Of a stretch of 9,112 bases of DNA, positions 6,547 to 9,112 are shown piece after piece. Origin of the DNA: JAAZFF01 sp964405775 (GTDB taxonomy: Bacteria > Verrucomicrobiota > Kiritimatiellia > RFP12 > UBA3636); the NCBI GenBank assembly GCA_964405775.1, contig CAYOPG010000085.1, positions 1 to 9,112 on the forward strand, in the 5' to 3' direction. The notes under the pieces were generated by a model. The model saw only the letters and a list, made by a program, of their open reading frames with translations, searched no databases and had not been told where the DNA came from. Made by a program: the position numbers and the translations under genes. Numbering within the stretch: the first letter of the stretch is position 1; each line of letters begins with the position of its first letter.

Positions 6547-7740
6547 TCACTTCGCCGACTTAAGCGAATCGCGTTTCGCTAGAAACGTATCGGCCCTGTC
6601 ACGGAATTTACGCGCCTCGGGATACGATGACTTTTCAGACGCCGCAGCAAATTCCTCAAGCGCCTTTTTCTGCCGAGTGTTCAGACGCGCCGGAACTTCT
6701 ATTCTAATATGCACAACCAAATCTCCAGATCCATTGCCGCTCACCGACTGGCATCCCTTGCCACGCAGACGGAAAGACTTGCCGTTTGGAGTGCCAGAAG
6801 CCAGCTTCAGCTTGGCAAAGCCATCAACCGTGGGAACCTCGACTTCACCTCCTAATGCCGCTACGTCAGGCGCAACGGGAACCTCGCACTCCAGATCATC
6901 TCCGTTGCGGTAGAAGATATCGTGCTTGCGCACATGGAACACCACGTACAGATCCCCGTCCCGGCCTCCACGCGAACCACCTTCTCCACGTCCAGCCACC
7001 CTTACGCGCGTACCGGTGTCAACCCCCTTTGGAATCTTAAGCAAAATGCGTGTTTTCTCCTTTACACGCCCACTGCCAGCGCAACTTTTACATGGAGTGC
7101 GCACTACCGAACCAGAACCTCTGCACACGGGGCAAGGCTGCTGCATCATGAAAAACCCGCCGCCTGAAACAACGGTTCCACTGCCATTGCATTGCTTGCA
7201 CGTCTCGCGCTTTGTACCCTCCGCGGCTCCGGATCCCTTGCATGTTTTGCAATCCTGAGTTATAGGAATCGAAATTTCCTTCGAAGCGCCAAAAATGGCC
7301 TCTTCAAGATCAATCTCCATGTCATAACGCAAATCTTGTCCGTCCTGAGCTGAGCTCGGAGAGCTTGACCGACGTCCACGGCCGCCGCCAAAGAGGGTTT
7401 CGAATATTCCGCCGCCACCACCTCCGCCAAACAGGTTGCTGAAAATGTCAGAAAAATCTTCAGCATGTGTGAAATCGCGATTGAAATCGAAACCTCCCGG
7501 CCCGAATTGCGACTTCATGCCGTCAAACCCATATTGGTCGTAAATTGAGCGTTTTTTTTCGTCGCTAAGCACCTCGTAGGCTTCGGATACCTGTTTAAAC
7601 TTCTCCTCCGACTCCTTATTGCCCTGATTGCGGTCGGGGTGGTATTTCATTGCCATCTTGCGGTACGCCTTTTTAATCTCATCCGGCGTCGCATCGCGTT
7701 TTACCCCAAGGGTTTCGTAATAGTCTTGTTTGTCCGCCAT
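6547..7740 (-). CDS. dnaJ: DnaJ: Hsp40 co-chaperone, full type I
   Basis: DnaJ delivers unfolded clients to DnaK and stimulates its ATPase. All type I parts are present in 397 residues: the J domain (about 5-70) with HPD at 34-36, a Gly/Phe region (about 80-122, including a run of seven glycines), a short Ser-rich linker, and four CxxCxGxG zinc repeats with cysteines at 164/167, 181/184, 203/206 and 217/220. The C-terminal substrate-binding domains follow (about 225-350), then a charged helical tail. It starts 5 bp after the grpE stop, and its likely binding site (GAGG) lies inside the grpE end, so the two are probably translationally coupled. The DnaK partner is encoded elsewhere. All functional residues I can recognise are intact. 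Confidence 0.97.
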   Translation of the reverse strand: MADKQDYYETLGVKRDATPDEIKKAYRKMAMKYHPDRNQGNKESEEKFKQVSEAYEVLSDEKKRSIYDQYGFDGMKSQFGPGGFDFNRDFTHAEDFSDIFSNLFGGGGGGGIFETLFGGGRGRRSSSPSSAQDGQDLRYDMEIDLEEAIFGASKEISIPITQDCKTCKGSGAAEGTKRETCKQCNGSGTVVSGGGFFMMQQPCPVCRGSGSVVRTPCKSCAGSGRVKEKTRILLKIPKGVDTGTRVRVAGRGEGGSRGGRDGDLYVVFHVRKHDIFYRNGDDLECEVPVAPDVAALGGEVEVPTVDGFAKLKLASGTPNGKSFRLRGKGCQSVSGNGSGDLVVHIRIEVPARLNTRQKKALEEFAAASEKSSYPEARKFRDRADTFLAKRDSLKSAK

Positions 7741-7745
7741 AGAGA

Positions 7746-8456
7746 TCAGCCCTCAAAGTCGCCCGAAGAAGCGTCGACACAGTCTCCGGTGCCGCCCTGA
7801 GCCGCGCCATCGTCGGATACTTCGGAAACAATTACCTGCGACGCCCTCAGTATGCGTCCGTGGAGAGTGTAGCCCTTTCTAAATTCCGAGACGACCATGC
7901 CAGATTTTCCACCTGTCGCCGGCACGGTCGTAAGAGCGTCGTGCAAGTTGGCGTCGAAGTCTTTGCCCACGGCTTCTATCGGCTTAACTCCGTTGTTCTC
8001 TAGCACCCTCTCCAATTCACTCCGAACCAGTTTGAACCCCTGGAGATATGCGGCGAGTGATTCATCCGCGATTTTATCCACTGCTTGCGCTGCATGGTCG
8101 AAATGATCAAGCACTGGCAACAGAGACATAATGAGATCTTCGTTTGATCTCTGTACCATTTCAGAGTGGTCGCGCGCTATGCGTTTGCGGTAATTGTCGA
8201 AATCAGCCTGAAGACGTAGCAACCGATCCTTAAGTTTTGCTATCTCTTCTTCATAAGCCTTCGTTGCCGTTGCGTGCTTTTTATTACGAAAAGAGGTTTT
8301 ATCCCCGGTGTCGGATTTTGTAGAATCTTCGTATTCAACCTCACCCGAGGTTTCAGGGATTTTTTCGGCCGCTGGAACGTCCTGATCCAGTTCCACTTCG
8401 ACCTCGCCAACGTCAGTTTCCACTTCTGGCTTTCCCTTCTGTTGTTTACTTTTCAT
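7746..8456 (-). CDS. grpE: GrpE: nucleotide exchange factor of DnaK
   Basis: GrpE opens the DnaK nucleotide pocket and releases ADP during the chaperone cycle. The 236-residue protein has a long charged, probably disordered N-terminus (1-66), the long dimer helix (about 67-125, containing RLQADFDNYRKR at 81-92), a four-helix region, and the beta domain with the GrpE signature: KDFDANLHDAL (165-175), then VVSEFRKGYTLHGRILRASQV (188-208). A short polar Ala/Gly/Ser tail follows, as is common. The start is well supported by AGGAG seven bases upstream. It is the first gene of the operon, with a candidate promoter 57-85 bp upstream of its start codon. The hrcA-grpE-dnaK-dnaJ order common in other bacteria is not present, since grpE and dnaJ are adjacent without dnaK. 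Confidence 0.96.
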   Translation of the reverse strand: MKSKQQKGKPEVETDVGEVEVELDQDVPAAEKIPETSGEVEYEDSTKSDTGDKTSFRNKKHATATKAYEEEIAKLKDRLLRLQADFDNYRKRIARDHSEMVQRSNEDLIMSLLPVLDHFDHAAQAVDKIADESLAAYLQGFKLVRSELERVLENNGVKPIEAVGKDFDANLHDALTTVPATGGKSGMVVSEFRKGYTLHGRILRASQVIVSEVSDDGAAQGGTGDCVDASSGDFEG

Positions 8457-8463
8457 AATAATT

Positions 8464-8468
8464 CTCCT
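8464..8468 (-). promoter_or_regulatory. Ribosome binding site of grpE
   Basis: On the minus strand AGGAG lies seven bases before the grpE ATG (8456-8454). It supports the chosen start and gives the operon's first gene a strong initiation signal. Confidence 0.75.
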
Positions 8469-8512
8469 GTTAGTCCACTGCCGCTCGTCGCAAGCAAAAA
8501 AATGAGGGCATT

Positions 8513-8541
8513 ACACTACACCCAAACGACTACAAAGTCAA
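8513..8541 (-). promoter_or_regulatory. Candidate promoter of the grpE-dnaJ-rsmE operon
   Basis: TTGACT (8541-8536, 5 of 6 consensus) is followed after 17 nt by TAGTGT (8518-8513, 3 of 6). A better -10 by sequence, TGTAAT (8515-8510), would need a 20-nt spacer. The leader to the grpE start would be about 50 nt. I see no CIRCE operator (TTAGCACTC-N9-GAGTGCTAA) and no sigma32-like CCCCAT -10, so the mode of heat-shock control is not shown by the sequence. Confidence 0.4.
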
Positions 8542-8553
8542 TAAAACGATTGA

Positions 8554-8712
8554 TTTCGCGGTAAAAACTGCGGTGAACGCTATACCCTGAAAGCGGATAT
8601 CTACGCCGCAGTTTTCCGCTTATTTAAGTTCGGCTTTTGGCGAGCGTATGAATTCAGCCTGAAAGTGGCACTATACGACGCGGCATCAAAAGGAGGAACA
8701 GGGGTGTTTTGA
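8554..8712 (+). pseudogene. Protein-like 52-codon reading frame without a start codon
   Basis: An open frame runs from the codon after a TGA (8551-8553) to TGA at 8710-8712. It contains no ATG, GTG or TTG usable as an early start. The translation looks protein-like: two related segments, YTLKADIYAA and FSLKVALYDAA, flank an aromatic and basic stretch (FRLFKFGFWRAYEF). I do not recognise a family. It may be the 3' remnant of a degraded gene, or chance. A short ATG-led frame (8501-8564) just upstream would join it by a +1 shift, but lacks a ribosome binding site and overlaps the grpE promoter. The frame also contains the inverted repeat at 8558-8619, which may be what shapes its sequence. Confidence 0.25.
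8558..8619. repeat. Long imperfect inverted repeat upstream of grpE
   Basis: The left arm (8558-8573, GCGG, T, five A, CTGCGG) pairs with the right arm (8606-8619, CCGCAG, four T, CCGC). This gives 14 base pairs with a small bulge and a 32-nt loop. It lies about 17 bp upstream of the grpE -35. It could be a cis-regulatory element, a structured RNA or the remnant of a small mobile element. No T-tract follows either arm, so it is not a typical terminator. Confidence 0.5.
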
Positions 8713-8720
8713 CACACCCC
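8701..8720 (-). terminator. Hairpin downstream of the tRNA genes, possible weak terminator
   Basis: GGGGTGT (8701-8707) and ACACCCC (8714-8720) form a perfect 7-bp stem around a 6-nt loop. Transcripts of the leftward tRNA pair would reach it 10 nt after the CCA end. The sequence after the stem in that direction is TGTTCCTCCTTTT, so the U-tract is poor. A run of six T instead sits between the tRNA and the hairpin. It also contains the stop codon of the plus-strand reading frame at 8554-8712. Confidence 0.35.
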
Positions 8721-8730
8721 CTATAAAAAA

Positions 8731-8807
<77 letters not shown>

Positions 8808-8816
8808 TCAACAAAA

Positions 8817-8893
8817 TGGCGTGCCTGGCAGGATTTGAACCTGCAACCTTCTGATCCGTAGTCAGATGCTCTATCCAGTTGGGCGACAGGCAC
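8817..8893 (-). tRNA. tRNA-Arg (anticodon ACG)
   Basis: The 77-nt gene has acceptor stem GTGCCTG/CAGGCAC, anticodon stem TCTGA/TCAGA with loop CTACGGA (anticodon ACG at 8859-8857), T-arm GCAGG-TTCAAAT-CCTGC, discriminator G73 and encoded CCA. A20, a major arginine identity base, is present. A34 would be deaminated to inosine by TadA to read CGU, CGC and CGA. The D-stem is GCCC/GAGC, so position 12 (C) faces position 23 (A), a mismatch where T-A is usual, and position 9 is C where A or G is usual. The rest of the fold is sound. It is first in a two-tRNA transcript. Confidence 0.93.
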
Positions 8894-8911
8894 ACACTAA
8901 AATTAGCTTTG

Positions 8912-8964
8912 CTCCGTTTTACATTCGTCCAGAACACCCGAACTCCTGTATATCGAAAACGGAG
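8912..8964 (-). other. tRNA leader with two competing inverted repeats
   Basis: In the predicted leader of the tRNA transcript, CTCCGTTTT (8964-8956 on the minus strand) can pair with AAAACGGAG (8920-8912), nine perfect base pairs over a 35-nt loop. AACTCC (8966-8961) can instead pair with GGAGTT (8946-8941), six base pairs. The two pairings share the CTCC bases and exclude each other. This may simply be a leader removed by RNase P. Confidence 0.4.
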
Positions 8965-8967
8965 TTG

Positions 8968-9007
8968 AATATATCACATATCTGCTGCGGGCTGCAAGTT
9001 TTTTTTT
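8968..9007 (-). promoter_or_regulatory. Promoter of the tRNA-Arg/tRNA-fMet transcript with A-tract
   Basis: On the minus strand TTGCAG (8997-8992, 4 of 6) and TATATT (8973-8968, 5 of 6) are 18 nt apart, with TGA before the -10 giving an extended -10 element. A run of nine A (9007-8999) lies directly upstream of the -35, where a UP-element would bind the RNA polymerase alpha subunit. Transcription would begin near 8961, about 68 nt before tRNA-Arg. The combination fits a strong stable-RNA promoter. Confidence 0.6.
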
Positions 9008-9112
9008 GGGAATAGTGTAATCTGCGGAATAGTAATCTTGAGCAACGCGCGGGAAACGATGCCGGAGGCGGATCCGGTGCCCACGAAGGCGTAGGTGAGG
9101 ATGGATGTGCCG
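8974..9112 (-). other. Unassigned open frame at the right edge
   Basis: One minus-strand frame is open from the window edge to TGA at 8976-8974. It begins GTSILTYAFVGTGSASGIVS and ends in a lysine run encoded by the A-tract. Its early part looks coding-like in third-position GC, but it has no recognisable motif, and it runs through the tRNA promoter, where real coding would be unusual. It could be the 3' end of a gene upstream of the tRNAs, or chance. The plus strand here shows nothing better. Confidence 0.2.

Noticed and set aside
8501..8564. Short ATG-led frame (20 codons) upstream of grpE on the plus strand
   Set aside because: It has no ribosome binding site, lies across the grpE promoter and has no recognisable features.
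8457..8730. CIRCE heat-shock operator upstream of grpE
   Set aside because: Neither TTAGCACTC nor GAGTGCTAA, nor a close variant with 9-nt spacing, is present.

Overview
The window is ordinary, densely packed bacterial chromosome of roughly 50-55% GC by eye, using the standard code. It has no CRISPR array, insertion sequence, phage gene or recognisable defence locus. The taxon cannot be fixed from the sequence. The gene content and cell-envelope signals are compatible with a Gram-negative-type bacterium, and the divergent ArgG and unusual initiator tRNA hint at a less-sampled phylum (my guess, unverified, is the Planctomycetes-Verrucomicrobia-Lentisphaerae group).

Layout. Bases 1-345 hold the possible 5' end of a leftward gene (start near 50), an interrupted inverted repeat (228-254) and a candidate promoter (263-291) for the genes that follow. 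Bases 346-4968 are a rightward arginine-biosynthesis operon: argJ, argB, argD and argG, with the first three overlapping or abutting and argG 47 bp later behind a strong ribosome binding site. ArgJ recycles the acetyl group between N-acetylornithine and glutamate, ArgB phosphorylates N-acetylglutamate, ArgD transaminates the semialdehyde, and ArgG condenses citrulline with aspartate. The intermediate steps ArgC and ArgF, and the last step ArgH, are not in the window. A TVP38/TMEM64 (DedA-like, VTT domain) membrane protein gene (5043-5765) follows on the same strand.

Bases 5767-8456 are a leftward chaperone operon in transcription order grpE, dnaJ, rsmE: the nucleotide exchange factor and J-protein co-chaperones of DnaK, plus the 16S rRNA m3U1498 methyltransferase. 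It converges on the VTT gene with a single base between the two stop codons. dnaK and hrcA are not beside it and no CIRCE operator is visible upstream of grpE.

Bases 8457-8730 contain the grpE promoter region, a long imperfect inverted repeat, a protein-like 52-codon reading frame with no start codon and a GC-rich hairpin. Bases 8731-8893 carry two leftward tRNA genes, transcribed as tRNA-Arg(ACG) then initiator tRNA-fMet(CAT), 9 nt apart and both with encoded CCA, behind a good promoter with an upstream A-tract (8968-9007). The last ~100 bases show only an unassigned open frame.

No new system is evident. The items most worth checking are the unusual initiator tRNA, the D-stem mismatch in tRNA-Arg, the PP-loop variant in ArgG and the orphan reading frame and inverted repeat upstream of grpE.
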